The notes below the pieces were generated by a model. It made no database searches. It was not told where the DNA came from and was given only the letters and a program-made list of their open reading frames with translations. DNA of 64,000 bases. Origin: Palsa-295 sp963785585. GTDB lineage: Bacteria; Acidobacteriota; Terriglobia; Acidiferrales; UBA7541. A program made the translations under genes and the position numbers. The stretch covers positions 124,001 to 188,000 of the forward strand of contig CAWAVW010000002.1 in the NCBI GenBank assembly GCA_963785585.1, given 5' to 3'. This document shows positions 53,431 to 62,880 of this stretch, one piece after another (the stretch's first letter is position 1; each line of letters starts with the position of its first letter).

Positions 53431-53850
53431 TCAGTACGCGGTATCTCCGGATTCCGGGGCCGCCTCGGCCGCCGGGGCGGTAGGCACTTCCGCTTCGGCC
53501 CGACTCAGCCGCCGGACAGAGTTAGCACGGACGCTCCAGAAGATGCTGAGCTTTGCGGTTTTGGCTTTCTTGGACTTGCCATTCTCGCGTTCGTATTTCG
53601 AGCTGACGAGCAGCCCGTCGACGAGCACGTGATCGCCTTTGTGAAGCGACTCCGCGATGGACTCACCGAGCCGGTTGAAGGCTACGACGCGGTGCCATTC
53701 GGTTTTCGACTGCCACTCGTCCTTCGAGTCTTTCCAGGACTGCTGCGTTGCGACCGACAAGACGGTGAAGTTCGTGCCGTTGCCGCGGACTTGCCGCTTC
53801 TCCGGATCTTTTCCGAGAAAGCCGATGAGTTGGACGTGATTGAGGTACAT
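53431..53850 (-). CDS. ssb: Single-stranded DNA-binding protein
   Basis: 139 residues: OB-fold (about 1-105) with MYLNHVQLIGFLGKDPEKR, NFTVLSVATQQSWKD, TEWHRVVAFNRLGESIAE, LHKGDHVLVDGLL. The tail is Ala/Pro/Glu-rich and ends ESGDTAY without the usual acidic DDDIPF-type tip, so interaction with host repair proteins may be altered, a common feature of element-encoded SSBs. The ATG at 53850 has AAGGAG six bases upstream. Confidence 0.92.
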   Translation of the reverse strand: MYLNHVQLIGFLGKDPEKRQVRGNGTNFTVLSVATQQSWKDSKDEWQSKTEWHRVVAFNRLGESIAESLHKGDHVLVDGLLVSSKYERENGKSKKAKTAKLSIFWSVRANSVRRLSRAEAEVPTAPAAEAAPESGDTAY

Positions 53851-54505
53851 GTGTGTTTCTCCTTTTTTGCCCCATTTCCTTGGGGCACCCAAGGGCGGAG
53901 AGGATGCTGCTCCCAAGGCGAGCGTCTGCATTCCGGGAGGGACCCGAACGACTTAAAGGGAGGAACCGGGAAAGCAGAAGACGGGAAGCTGCCGGGCGCA
54001 GGAATTATCCCGGAGCCGTGCCCAAGGAAAGGGGAGGCACAAAAGGACAATGGATCGACTCAATTCGCTGGTCGGTGACCCCGAAAACTGAGAGTGGCTC
54101 AAACCGTGCCGGGCGCTGACGGCCGTCAGTCGATGGCACTCGTTTCCGTGATCGGGGAACGCTCCAGCCGACTGAGCGACGTCGCTAAACGTAAAATCGA
54201 CGACCTTCGGTAAATCTTGGGGAAGAAAGATTTTGCAATGTTTGCATACGACTCAGCATTTCGTAGCGTTGCGTAAAGGCTCCTTTGTTCCACCGTGCCG
54301 CTGGATTGTTATAGGGCTGTTGTCCTCCTGAATGTTAAATTCCTTTTTTGTTACTACTCATACGGGATAATGCCTAATATTCAAGACCGAGCAGGCACTG
54401 GCTAAGCGCTTCAAAGTCATGATAAAAACTCACCACGTTATCGATAACGAACCAGCGAGAAACGCGAGTGTGGATTAGCGTTCTACAGAGGACAAGTGCG
54501 AGCGC
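53851..54505. other. Long intergenic region between ssb and the restriction island
   Basis: 655 bases without a supported gene. The left part (to about 54080) is GC-rich and upstream of ssb. From about 54180 the sequence is more AT-rich, which marks the transition into the island. A 14-bp perfect palindrome lies at 54436-54449. Confidence 0.5.
54436..54449. promoter_or_regulatory. 14-bp perfect palindrome upstream of res
   Basis: CGTTATCGATAACG is its own reverse complement and lies 56 bases before the res ATG. Operators of restriction-modification regulators often look like this, though no controller gene is adjacent. An alternative is a recombination or methylation site. Confidence 0.5.
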
Positions 54506-57502
54506 ATGAGCGACATTGACCAGTTTTTTGACCATCCGATTCTAAACTCTCCGTACACCTGTCCGGAGCGCCATTGGGAGCTCGACGGACAAGGTCAGCC
54601 AACTCAGAAAATAGTTGAAAATCGCCGCTCGGCGGAATTCATCACGCCGATCCCGAAGCCGAAAAAGCGGGGAGTAAAGCAAGAGGACTTAGTTTTTGAC
54701 GAAGGACTGGGACTCTCGTCCGCGAAACAACGATACAACCACACAGCGATCATCAACGGCGTCCGCAATCAGGTCGACAAATGGAGGCTCTTACCGAACG
54801 CGAATGATTGGCGCGTCACACCTGAGACGGCAAGGTTGCTCCAACATTGGCGACATCATAAGTTCAGTGGCATTCGTCCTTTCTTTTGCCAAGTGGAGGC
54901 GGTCGAAACGACGATTTGGCTGACGGAAGTTGCGCCGCAGATAGGCAAAGTCGGGGAAAGCTTTGTCGAGCATCTCGTCAACGCGAGTAACGACGCAAAC
55001 GCAGAACTTATGCGTCTGGCCTTGAAGCTTGCAACAGGTGCAGGCAAAACGACGGTTATGGCGATGCTTATTGCCTGGCAAGCCGTCAATGCAGCTCGCC
55101 ATCCTCAGAGCAAGCGTTTCACTCACGGATTTCTAGTTGTAGCTCCGGGTCTCACGATCAAAGATCGTCTGCGAGTGCTGCAACCAAACGACCCGGACAG
55201 TTACTACTCCAGTCGCGAACTTGTGCCGAGCGACATGGTGGAAGACGTCAACCGCGCGAAGATCGTGATTACGAACTACCACGCGTTTAAGTTGCGCGAG
55301 CGCATCGAATTGTCAAAGGGAGGGCGGTCGCTCCTTCAAGGGCGAGGCGAAGAGCTGAACACGCTCGAAACCGAAGGGCAAATGCTGCAACGTGTGATGC
55401 CCGACCTAATGGGGATGAAGAGTATTTTTGTGCTGAATGACGAAGCACACCATTGTTACCGAGAGAAGCCGGGCGCGGAGGATGACGAAAACCTAAAAGG
55501 CGATGAGAAGAAAGAGGCTGAAAAGAACAAAGAAGCTGCTCGCGTCTGGATTAATGGTCTCGAAGCGGTCAACCGCAAGCTGGGCGTCGCGCGCGTGATC
55601 GATCTGTCGGCGACTCCATTTTTTCTAAGTGGTTCCGGCTATGCGGAAGGAACTCTTTTTCCCTGGGCGATGAGTGACTTTTCGCTCATGGATGCTATTG
55701 AGTCTGGGATCGTGAAATTGCCGCGCGTGCCCGTAGCGGACAACATACCCGGTGCGGAGATGCCCATGTTCCGCAATCTCTGGGAGCACATTGGCAAGAA
55801 GATGCCGAAAAAGCGGCGAGATAGGGAAAGTCCGCTCGACCCGCTGAGTTTACCGCCGCAATTGCAAACTGCGATTGAAGCCCTTTACGGTCACTATGAA
55901 AAGACCTTCAATCTCTGGAAGGAAGCAGGAATTCGCGTTCCTCCGTGTTTCATCGTGGTTTGCAACAATACGTCCACGTCAAAACTTGTATACGACTATA
56001 TTTCCGGATTTCTGCGCGACAACGACGACGGTTCGAAAACACCGATGGCCGGCCGCCTAGAACTCTTTCGGAATTTCGACGAACACGGAAATCCGTTTCC
56101 GCGCCCAAACACACTTCTAATCGACAGTGAGCAACTCGAATCAGGGGAAGGGCTGGACGATAATTTTCGCGCAATGGCTTCGGATGAAATCGACCGGTTT
56201 CGGCGTGAGATTGTTGAGCGGGGTGGCAAGTTAGCGGAAGAGATTCACGGCGGTAAGGAGCTGGATGATGTGACGCTCCTTCGAGAAGTCATGAATACCG
56301 TCGGAAAATTTGGCCAGTTGGGCGGGGCTATTCGCTGCGTCGTCTCGGTATCAATGCTCACTGAGGGCTGGGACGCAAATACCGTCACGCACGTCTTGGG
56401 GGTCCGCGCTTTTGGCACGCAATTACTTTGCGAGCAGGTTATCGGCCGAGCGTTACGTCGTCAATCCTACGATCTAAATGACGAGGGTCTTTTTAATGTT
56501 GAATACGCCGACGTGCTCGGCATTCCCTTCGATTTTACCGCGAAGCCCGTTGTTGCGCCGCCCCAACCTCCGCGTGAAACGATTCAGGTCAAGGCAGTGA
56601 AGCCCGAACGGGATGCCCTTGAAATCCGCTTCCCGCGCGTGGAAGGTTATCGGATTGAGCTGCCGGAAGATCGACTCGAAGCGGAATTTAATGACGACGC
56701 CGTGCTTGAACTGACGCCAGACCTTGTTGGCGCGACGGAAACTCAGAACTCCGGAATCATCGGTGAACGGGTGGACCTTAACCTTGTTCACACAGGCGAC
56801 GTTCGACCGTCGCAGGTTTTGTATGAACTAACATCACATTTGGTCCTGCACAGGTGGCGTGATCCCGGTGATGAAGCAAAACTTCACCTCTTTGGTCAAC
56901 TCAAACGCGTAGCAAAACAATGGCTCGACGGTTATCTCGTCTGTAAGGGTGGCACTTATCCGGCCCAGCTTAAGTACAAGATGCTCGCGGACATGGCGTG
57001 TAACAAGATAATTGCCGGCATCAACAAGAAATTCATCGGTGACCGGCCGATTAAGGCGGTGCTCGATCCATACAACCCGGTCGGTTCGACGATGCACGTT
57101 AATTTCAACACGTCGAAAACGCTACGTTGGGAAACCGATGCTCGGCGCTGCCACGTCAATTGGATTGTTCTTGATAGCGATTGGGAGGCCGAATTTTGCC
57201 GCGTCGCCGAAACGCATTCTCGCGTACGAAACTATGTCAAGAACCAGAATCTCGGTCTTGAAGTGCCCTATCGCTACGGCTCAGAAATGCGGAGGTATCT
57301 GCCGGACTTCATAGTGCGCGTTGACGATGGCCACGGCAACGACGATTTGCTAAATCTCAGTCGTCGAGATCAAAGGTTATCGACGCGAAGACGCAAAGGA
57401 AAAGAAAGCGACGATGGATACCTATTGGGTGCCTGGCATAAACCACCTTGCTTCGCATGGGCGTTGGGCGTTTGCGGAATTCACAGATGTGTACAAGATT
57501 GA
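54506..57502 (+). CDS. Type III-like restriction enzyme Res (BPTD_3080-type), frameshifted in the nuclease domain
   Basis: 998 residues as read: DEAD/DEAH superfamily-2 translocase with Walker A ATGAGKTT (176-183), DEAH (312-315), LSATPFF, and motif VI in EQVIGRALRRQ. The C-terminal PD-(D/E)xK nuclease starts with LPDFIVR (Pro933-Asp934), but one extra base near 57359 shifts the frame just before the VVEIKGYR catalytic strand; the shifted reading continues intact to 57572. The protein as read lacks Glu and Lys of the active site and ends in 48 unrelated residues. It pairs with the methyltransferase 11 bases beyond the true end. The error could be real decay or an assembly fault. Confidence 0.85.
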   Translation: MSDIDQFFDHPILNSPYTCPERHWELDGQGQPTQKIVENRRSAEFITPIPKPKKRGVKQEDLVFDEGLGLSSAKQRYNHTAIINGVRNQVDKWRLLPNANDWRVTPETARLLQHWRHHKFSGIRPFFCQVEAVETTIWLTEVAPQIGKVGESFVEHLVNASNDANAELMRLALKLATGAGKTTVMAMLIAWQAVNAARHPQSKRFTHGFLVVAPGLTIKDRLRVLQPNDPDSYYSSRELVPSDMVEDVNRAKIVITNYHAFKLRERIELSKGGRSLLQGRGEELNTLETEGQMLQRVMPDLMGMKSIFVLNDEAHHCYREKPGAEDDENLKGDEKKEAEKNKEAARVWINGLEAVNRKLGVARVIDLSATPFFLSGSGYAEGTLFPWAMSDFSLMDAIESGIVKLPRVPVADNIPGAEMPMFRNLWEHIGKKMPKKRRDRESPLDPLSLPPQLQTAIEALYGHYEKTFNLWKEAGIRVPPCFIVVCNNTSTSKLVYDYISGFLRDNDDGSKTPMAGRLELFRNFDEHGNPFPRPNTLLIDSEQLESGEGLDDNFRAMASDEIDRFRREIVERGGKLAEEIHGGKELDDVTLLREVMNTVGKFGQLGGAIRCVVSVSMLTEGWDANTVTHVLGVRAFGTQLLCEQVIGRALRRQSYDLNDEGLFNVEYADVLGIPFDFTAKPVVAPPQPPRETIQVKAVKPERDALEIRFPRVEGYRIELPEDRLEAEFNDDAVLELTPDLVGATETQNSGIIGERVDLNLVHTGDVRPSQVLYELTSHLVLHRWRDPGDEAKLHLFGQLKRVAKQWLDGYLVCKGGTYPAQLKYKMLADMACNKIIAGINKKFIGDRPIKAVLDPYNPVGSTMHVNFNTSKTLRWETDARRCHVNWIVLDSDWEAEFCRVAETHSRVRNYVKNQNLGLEVPYRYGSEMRRYLPDFIVRVDDGHGNDDLLNLSRRDQRLSTRRRKGKESDDGYLLGAWHKPPCFAWALGVCGIHRCVQD

Positions 57503-57572
57503 ATCCGACTTCAAGGCGAGAGTAGAAGGCGAATTCAACAAAATGATCGAGGCCGTATCCACGGCAGGATAG
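57360..57572 (+). pseudogene. Shifted-frame C-terminus of Res carrying the EIK nuclease motif
   Basis: Read in the +1 frame relative to the upstream Res, this segment gives VVEIKGYRREDAKEKKATMD, then TYWVPGINHLASHGRWAFAE and a smooth ending at TAG 57570-57572. It is clearly the original nuclease end: Glu-x-Lys follows PD at the normal distance. It has no start codon of its own. Confidence 0.85.
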
Positions 57573-57583
57573 GAATAAAAACG

Positions 57584-60379
57584 ATGGCCAAAAAACACTC
57601 CAGCGCCAAGACCGTCGAAACCCTCAAACACGAGGAGGCCAAGCGGAAGAATATCCCGACGGCCGAATATCAATCCGTCCTACAAAAGAATGAACAAAGT
57701 CCTGTCCGCGTAGCGTACGAACGCCGAAACCGGGATGTCGATCCACAGTTGGTATGGCGCGGCAAAGATGATCAAGATTGGTCAGACTTAGTGGTCCACG
57801 CCTCTCCCTTATATATTCAGGAGAAAGTGCAACCTAAAGCGCTGGTTGACGAACTGCTTCGAGAAACGCGCGAACGTGAGCATGAAAGCGGGCAAATAAC
57901 CGCCGATCTCTTCTCCGATTTCAACGGAATTCCCAAAGGCGTGGACAAGACCGAGTTTTATCAACACGACCAAAATTGGTCGAACCGAATGATACTCGGC
58001 GATTCATTGCAGGTTATGGCCAGCCTCGCCGAGCGCGAAGGTTTACGCGGGAAGGTGCAGTGCATCTATTTTGATCCGCCATACGGCATCAAATTCAACA
58101 GCAACTTCCAGTGGAGTACGACTAGTCGAGATGTTAAGGACGGAAATGTAGGACACATCACGCGCGAGCCGGAACAGGTCAAGGCTTTTCGGGACACCTG
58201 GCGTGACGGAATTCACAGTTATCTTACATACCTCCGGGATCGACTCACGGTGGCCAGAGATTTGCTCACCGATTCTGGGTCAATCTTTGTGCAGATCAGC
58301 GATGAAAATGTGCATCGCGTCCGCGCTCTGATGGATGAGATCTTCGGCGCGGAGAATTTTCAATCGACGATAGCGTTTGTAAAGACTTCGGGCCTTCGAG
58401 CGGTTGATCGCCTTGATGCAACCTTCGACTCGCTAATATGGTACGCAAAGGATTCAACGCAAGTGAAGTTTCGACAGATTTGGTCGGAGAAATCGCTGAC
58501 TTCTGTCAACCGATTTGAGTACGTTGAACTCGACGACGGGGAAAGACGAAGACGGACACGCGACGAGTTGGATGGTAAATCAGCGCCACCAAAGGGCAGT
58601 AAGACATTTGCTATTCCAGACCTAACGAAACCCGGCCCCGGAGCAAAATATGAGTTCGAGTTTTGGGGGCAGGAATATTCGTCTGGCACTCGATGGTGGG
58701 GCACTCCAAAGGCATCTCTAACCAGGCTTCAAAGAGCAGATAGGCTTTTCCCAGTAGGTAAACTGCTTCGCTTTGTTCGATACTTAGACGATTTTCCACT
58801 GGGAGCTCTCAATAATCTCTGGCCAGACACGGGAGTGAGCGGCTTCGGCGATTCGAAGATTTATGTCGTCCAGACGAATGTTCGCGTAATTGAACGCTGT
58901 CTCCTAATGACCTCCGACCCCGGGGATCTTGTGCTCGATCCTACTTGCGGGTCTGGCACCACTGCTTTTGTGGCCGAACAGTGGGGGCGGCGTTGGATAA
59001 CCCTCGACACATCGCGTGTTGCGTTGGCGTTGGCGCGAGCGCGGATAATGGGCGCACGTTATCCATATTATTTGTTGGCGGATTCAGTAGAAGGACAAGA
59101 GAAAGAGGCCGAAATAACGCGAACGCTACCGAGCTCCCAAGCTGTCAGAAGGAATCTCCGACATGGATTTGTTTATGATCGGGTACCGCATGTAACTTTG
59201 AAATCGATAGCCAACAATACCGAGATCGATGTCATTTGGGAAAAATGGCAAGTCAGACTCGATCCGCTCTTGGATTCCCTTAACGCCGCGCTAAGGAAAA
59301 AGTGGCGAGAATGGGAAGTGCCGCGTGGTCTCGAGGAGACCTGGCCTGATATGGCAAAGAGTCTCCATGGAGATTGGTGGCGCGACCGGATGTTGCGGCA
59401 GAAGGAAATGGAGGCGTCCGTTGCAGCAAAAGCCGAATTCGAAAGGCTTTGCGATAAACCGTACGAAGACAAGAGAAAGGTACGTGTCGCCGGTCCGTTC
59501 ACTGTGGAAAGCCTTTCGCCGCACCGCGTACTTGGCGTTGATGAAAACGATGAATTGATCGATGAGTTGAAGAAAACCGGGTCTGGTCAAGGGGTGAAAC
59601 AGACATTCTCTCAGATGATTCTGGAGAATCTCAAAACCTCCGGCGTCCAGCAAGCTCACAAAGAAGACAAGATCACGTTCAGCGCACTTACGCCGTGGCC
59701 GGGTGACCTTGTTTGTGCCGAAGGGCGTTATGTTGACGGCGACGGGAAATCCGGAGCCGAAAGGCGCGCTGCGATCTTTATCGGCCCGGAATTCGGCACA
59801 GTGACGAGGCCAGACTTGGTCGAGGCTGCACGTGAAGCTGGTGACGCAGATTTCGATGTTTTGATCGCTTGCGCGTTCAACTATGAAGGTCACGCGACTG
59901 AATTCAACAAGTTAGGACGCATTCCCGTCCTTAAAGCGCGGATGAACGCTGACCTGCACATGTCAGACGACTTGAAAAATACAGGAAAGGGAAATATTTT
60001 CGTGATCTTCGGGGAACCGGACATTGATGTTATTTCGGCCGATAAGGGAATGATCCGAGTAAAAGTGAATGGCGTTGATGTCTTTAAGCCCCAGACGGGA
60101 GAGGTAATAAGTGATGGTGCAGACGGTATCGCATGTTGGTTTATCGACACTGATTACAACGAAGAAAGCTTCTTCGTTCGTCACGCGTACTTTTTGGGCG
60201 CAAACGATCCCTATAGTTCATTGAAGACCACTCTTAAGGCTGAAATCAATCAAGAAGCCTGGGCGACGCTCAATAGCGATACGTCGCGCGTGTTTCCGAA
60301 ACCAAAATCGGGGCGCATCGCCGTGAAGGTCATCAATCATCTTGGCGATGAAGTGATGAAAGTGTTCAAGGTGGAATGA
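57584..60379 (+). CDS. Site-specific DNA methyltransferase of the Res system
   Basis: 931 residues. DPPYGIKF at 164-171 precedes the AdoMet-binding DPTCGSGTT at 452-460, the order of beta-class N6A/N4C methylases such as type III Mod. NRMILGDSLQVMASLAE precedes the catalytic motif. The region beyond residue 520 is a long C-terminal part with no motif I know, presumably target recognition and Res contact. Start 11 bases after the restored Res end; the stop overlaps the next gene by ATGATG. All catalytic residues look intact. Confidence 0.88.
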   Translation: MAKKHSSAKTVETLKHEEAKRKNIPTAEYQSVLQKNEQSPVRVAYERRNRDVDPQLVWRGKDDQDWSDLVVHASPLYIQEKVQPKALVDELLRETREREHESGQITADLFSDFNGIPKGVDKTEFYQHDQNWSNRMILGDSLQVMASLAEREGLRGKVQCIYFDPPYGIKFNSNFQWSTTSRDVKDGNVGHITREPEQVKAFRDTWRDGIHSYLTYLRDRLTVARDLLTDSGSIFVQISDENVHRVRALMDEIFGAENFQSTIAFVKTSGLRAVDRLDATFDSLIWYAKDSTQVKFRQIWSEKSLTSVNRFEYVELDDGERRRRTRDELDGKSAPPKGSKTFAIPDLTKPGPGAKYEFEFWGQEYSSGTRWWGTPKASLTRLQRADRLFPVGKLLRFVRYLDDFPLGALNNLWPDTGVSGFGDSKIYVVQTNVRVIERCLLMTSDPGDLVLDPTCGSGTTAFVAEQWGRRWITLDTSRVALALARARIMGARYPYYLLADSVEGQEKEAEITRTLPSSQAVRRNLRHGFVYDRVPHVTLKSIANNTEIDVIWEKWQVRLDPLLDSLNAALRKKWREWEVPRGLEETWPDMAKSLHGDWWRDRMLRQKEMEASVAAKAEFERLCDKPYEDKRKVRVAGPFTVESLSPHRVLGVDENDELIDELKKTGSGQGVKQTFSQMILENLKTSGVQQAHKEDKITFSALTPWPGDLVCAEGRYVDGDGKSGAERRAAIFIGPEFGTVTRPDLVEAAREAGDADFDVLIACAFNYEGHATEFNKLGRIPVLKARMNADLHMSDDLKNTGKGNIFVIFGEPDIDVISADKGMIRVKVNGVDVFKPQTGEVISDGADGIACWFIDTDYNEESFFVRHAYFLGANDPYSSLKTTLKAEINQEAWATLNSDTSRVFPKPKSGRIAVKVINHLGDEVMKVFKVE

Positions 60380-62472
60380 TGGAGTTTCGGATCGCCGACA
60401 CATTCACGGATAGCCTCACTAGACTTACCCGAGACGAGCAAAAGGCAGTGAAGACTGCGGCGTTCGATCTGCAGCTGAACCCAGCTAGTCCAGGACTCAG
60501 TTTTCATCGCGTCGATAAGGCGAAAGATAAGTGTTTCTGGTCGGTGAGGGTTGGTAGCGATATTCGTCTCATCGTTCACAAAACAGATTCCAGCATTTTA
60601 CTATGTTACGTTGATCATCACGACAAGGCATACGCGTGGGCGGAGCGGCGCAAGTTGGAAACTCATCCCAAGACGGGTGCGGCGCAATTGGTAGAAATAC
60701 GCGAACGCGTCGAAGAAATTGCTGTTCCTGTTTATGTAGAGGTTGAACGACCTAAGCCCCCAAGACCACCGCTATTTGCGAACCTAACCGACGAAGTACT
60801 GCTCACTTATGGCGTCCCACTGGAATGGGTCACCGACGTCCGGCAAGCAACTGAAGATAGTATCCTGAATTTGTTGACCCACTTACCGAGTGAGGCTGCG
60901 GAGGCATTACTCGAACTAGCCACCGGGGGCAATCCGCGCATCGCTCAACCGATTCCTGCCGTTGTTGGTCCGTTCGCCCATCCCGATGCACAGCGCCGGT
61001 TCCGCGTAATGAACGATGTCGAAGAGCTGGAGCGCGCGTTTACTTACCCGTGGGATAAGTGGACGATATTTCTTCATCCGGCCCAACGCGAATTGGTGGA
61101 ACGCGATTACACCGGACCAGCTCGCGTTTCCGGTTCAGCCGGTACGGGAAAAGCCATTGTCGCGCTTCACAGGGCGGTTTTTCTAGCACGTTCGAACCGA
61201 GATAGCCGCATTTTGCTTACGACTTTCAGCGAGACGCTAGCGGATGCTTTGCGGGCCAAGCTGAGGCGATTGATAAGCAACGAGCCTCGGCTGGGCGAAA
61301 GCCTGGAAGTACATGCTCTAAACGCAATTGGAGAGCGCCTATACGAGCAGCAGTTTGATAAGCCGAAGATAGCATCTGGAGATGTGATTCGGCGATTCAT
61401 GACTGAGGCTGCTGGGAAAGTCGCAGATCTAAAATTTAATCAGCGCTTTCTAATTGCAGAATGGGAAGAGATCGTTGACGCATGGCAACTGCAGAGTTGG
61501 GAGTCATATCGAGATGTAGCGCGCTTAGGAAGAAAGACGCGTTTGCAAGAGGCTCAGCGAGCAAAGCTGTGGTCAGTCCTTGAGGCCGTGCGTGCCAGAC
61601 TGAGCGCGGAGGGTTTCATCACCCGCCCTCAAATGTTTACTGCCTTGGCGGATCAATGTGGCAAGCGAAAAAGCCTACCTTTCGAGTTTATTGTGGTCGA
61701 TGAATCGCAAGATTTAAGCGTCGCACAGTTGAAATTCATCGCTGCTCTTGGTGGAGCAGGGCCGAATAGCTTGTTTTTCGCTGGCGACCTTGGGCAACGT
61801 ATTTTCCAGACGCCCTTCTCGTGGAAGTCGCTTGGAGTCGATATTCGCGGCAGGGCGCGCACTTTGCATATTAACTATCGAACTTCACACCAGATTAGGA
61901 TGCAGACTGACCGACTTTTGGGACCGGAAGTGTCCGATGTCGACGGTAATACAGAGCACAGGCGTGGCACGGTTTCTGTATTTAACGGACCCACTCCCGC
62001 GATCAAGAGGTTCAAAACCCTGGACGACGAGAACAGTGGCGTTGCTGAGTGGCTTACGGAGCGTGGCCGGGAAGGGGTCAAGCCACACGAAATGGGCGTG
62101 TTCGTCCGTTCGGATGCAGAACTTCAGCGTGCCCGACTTGCGGTTGGAAAGGTTGGCCTGGAATTTAAAATGCTCGATGAGCATGTTGAGACGACAGGAG
62201 GAAAAGTCTCAATCGGCACGATGCATTTGGCCAAAGGACTCGAATTCAGGTCCGTTGTCGTAATGGCCTGTGACGACGAAATCATGCCGCTGCAATCTAG
62301 AATCGAAAGTGTTTCGGACGACGCCGATCTCGAGGAGATTTACAACACAGAGCGCCATCTGCTGTACGTGGCCTGCACGCGCGCGCGAGACCATTTGCTT
62401 GTAGCAAGCGTTAACCCCTCGTCGGAGTTTCTGGACGATCTCAAGCAACCCGAGATATCGGATACTAAATGA
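60376..62472 (+). CDS. RelE-like domain fused to UvrD/Rep-type helicase, with altered Walker A
   Basis: 698 residues. Residues 4-95 resemble a RelE/ParE-type toxin fold: FRIADTFTDSLTRLTRDEQKAV, then SVRVGSDIRLIVHKTDSSILLCYVDHHDKAYAWAERRK. A superfamily-1 helicase follows: Walker A SGSAGTGKA (252-260) in which the usual Thr/Ser after Lys259 is Ala260, Walker B VVDESQDL (440-447), GDLGQRIF, NYRTSHQIR, GTMHLAKGLEF and VACTRARDHL. It overlaps the methylase end and the following remnant (ATGA). Such toxin-fold/helicase fusions occur in defence loci, but their mechanism is unproven. Confidence 0.82.
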   Translation: MMEFRIADTFTDSLTRLTRDEQKAVKTAAFDLQLNPASPGLSFHRVDKAKDKCFWSVRVGSDIRLIVHKTDSSILLCYVDHHDKAYAWAERRKLETHPKTGAAQLVEIRERVEEIAVPVYVEVERPKPPRPPLFANLTDEVLLTYGVPLEWVTDVRQATEDSILNLLTHLPSEAAEALLELATGGNPRIAQPIPAVVGPFAHPDAQRRFRVMNDVEELERAFTYPWDKWTIFLHPAQRELVERDYTGPARVSGSAGTGKAIVALHRAVFLARSNRDSRILLTTFSETLADALRAKLRRLISNEPRLGESLEVHALNAIGERLYEQQFDKPKIASGDVIRRFMTEAAGKVADLKFNQRFLIAEWEEIVDAWQLQSWESYRDVARLGRKTRLQEAQRAKLWSVLEAVRARLSAEGFITRPQMFTALADQCGKRKSLPFEFIVVDESQDLSVAQLKFIAALGGAGPNSLFFAGDLGQRIFQTPFSWKSLGVDIRGRARTLHINYRTSHQIRMQTDRLLGPEVSDVDGNTEHRRGTVSVFNGPTPAIKRFKTLDDENSGVAEWLTERGREGVKPHEMGVFVRSDAELQRARLAVGKVGLEFKMLDEHVETTGGKVSIGTMHLAKGLEFRSVVVMACDDEIMPLQSRIESVSDDADLEEIYNTERHLLYVACTRARDHLLVASVNPSSEFLDDLKQPEISDTK

Positions 62473-62642
62473 GCTACAAATCTGAAACGCTTGCCTCTGT
62501 CCTATCTCGTATCAACACGAGCTTCTTCTTTCCAACTCAAGGTGAATTCGTGTGTAACGTAGACCAGATAACCCCCCTTCTTGAATCGTTAATGGTCGAT
62601 AGTGGTGCCGAAGTTGAGGTTACAGGCGGTTGTGGTTATTAG
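62469..62642 (+). pseudogene. 57-aa remnant resembling a DUF262 (GmrS-type) N-terminus
   Basis: ATGA overlap with the helicase starts a 57-codon frame: SETLASVLSRINTSFFFPTQ, then GEFVCNVDQITPLLESLMVD. Intact DUF262 proteins begin in just this way (FFLPAIQREFVW...QI...LFDSLM), with a catalytic DGQQR motif further on. Here the conserved IQREFVW reads TQGEFVC and the gene stops soon after. It is probably all that is left of a GmrSD-like type IV restriction gene. Confidence 0.6.
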
Positions 62643-62880
62643 CCTGTTAGGAGGCAGGTTTTATGACGATTTGGATTCCTAGCGTGCAAATCCAATGGTG
62701 GCCGTCCAATCTAGGCCGTTGTTTGGCGGGACCACTAGCACAGGATGAGATCTTCTCTGTTTCGCTTTTTGTTCTCCTATTGTTAAGATTCAAGCGGGCT
62801 CAACCGTTGGACGTCGGAATGGCGGCGTTCCGCAGTCTGCTGGGTAGAAGTACACCCGACTCTTGGAAAACGAACAGAGA
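62643..62880. other. Short gap between DUF262 remnant and the N6-methylase
   Basis: No gene recognised. A 73-codon frame at 62663-62884 touches the methylase start by ATGA but has no meaningful content. No further DUF262 sequence was found, so the deletion is large. Confidence 0.4.
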
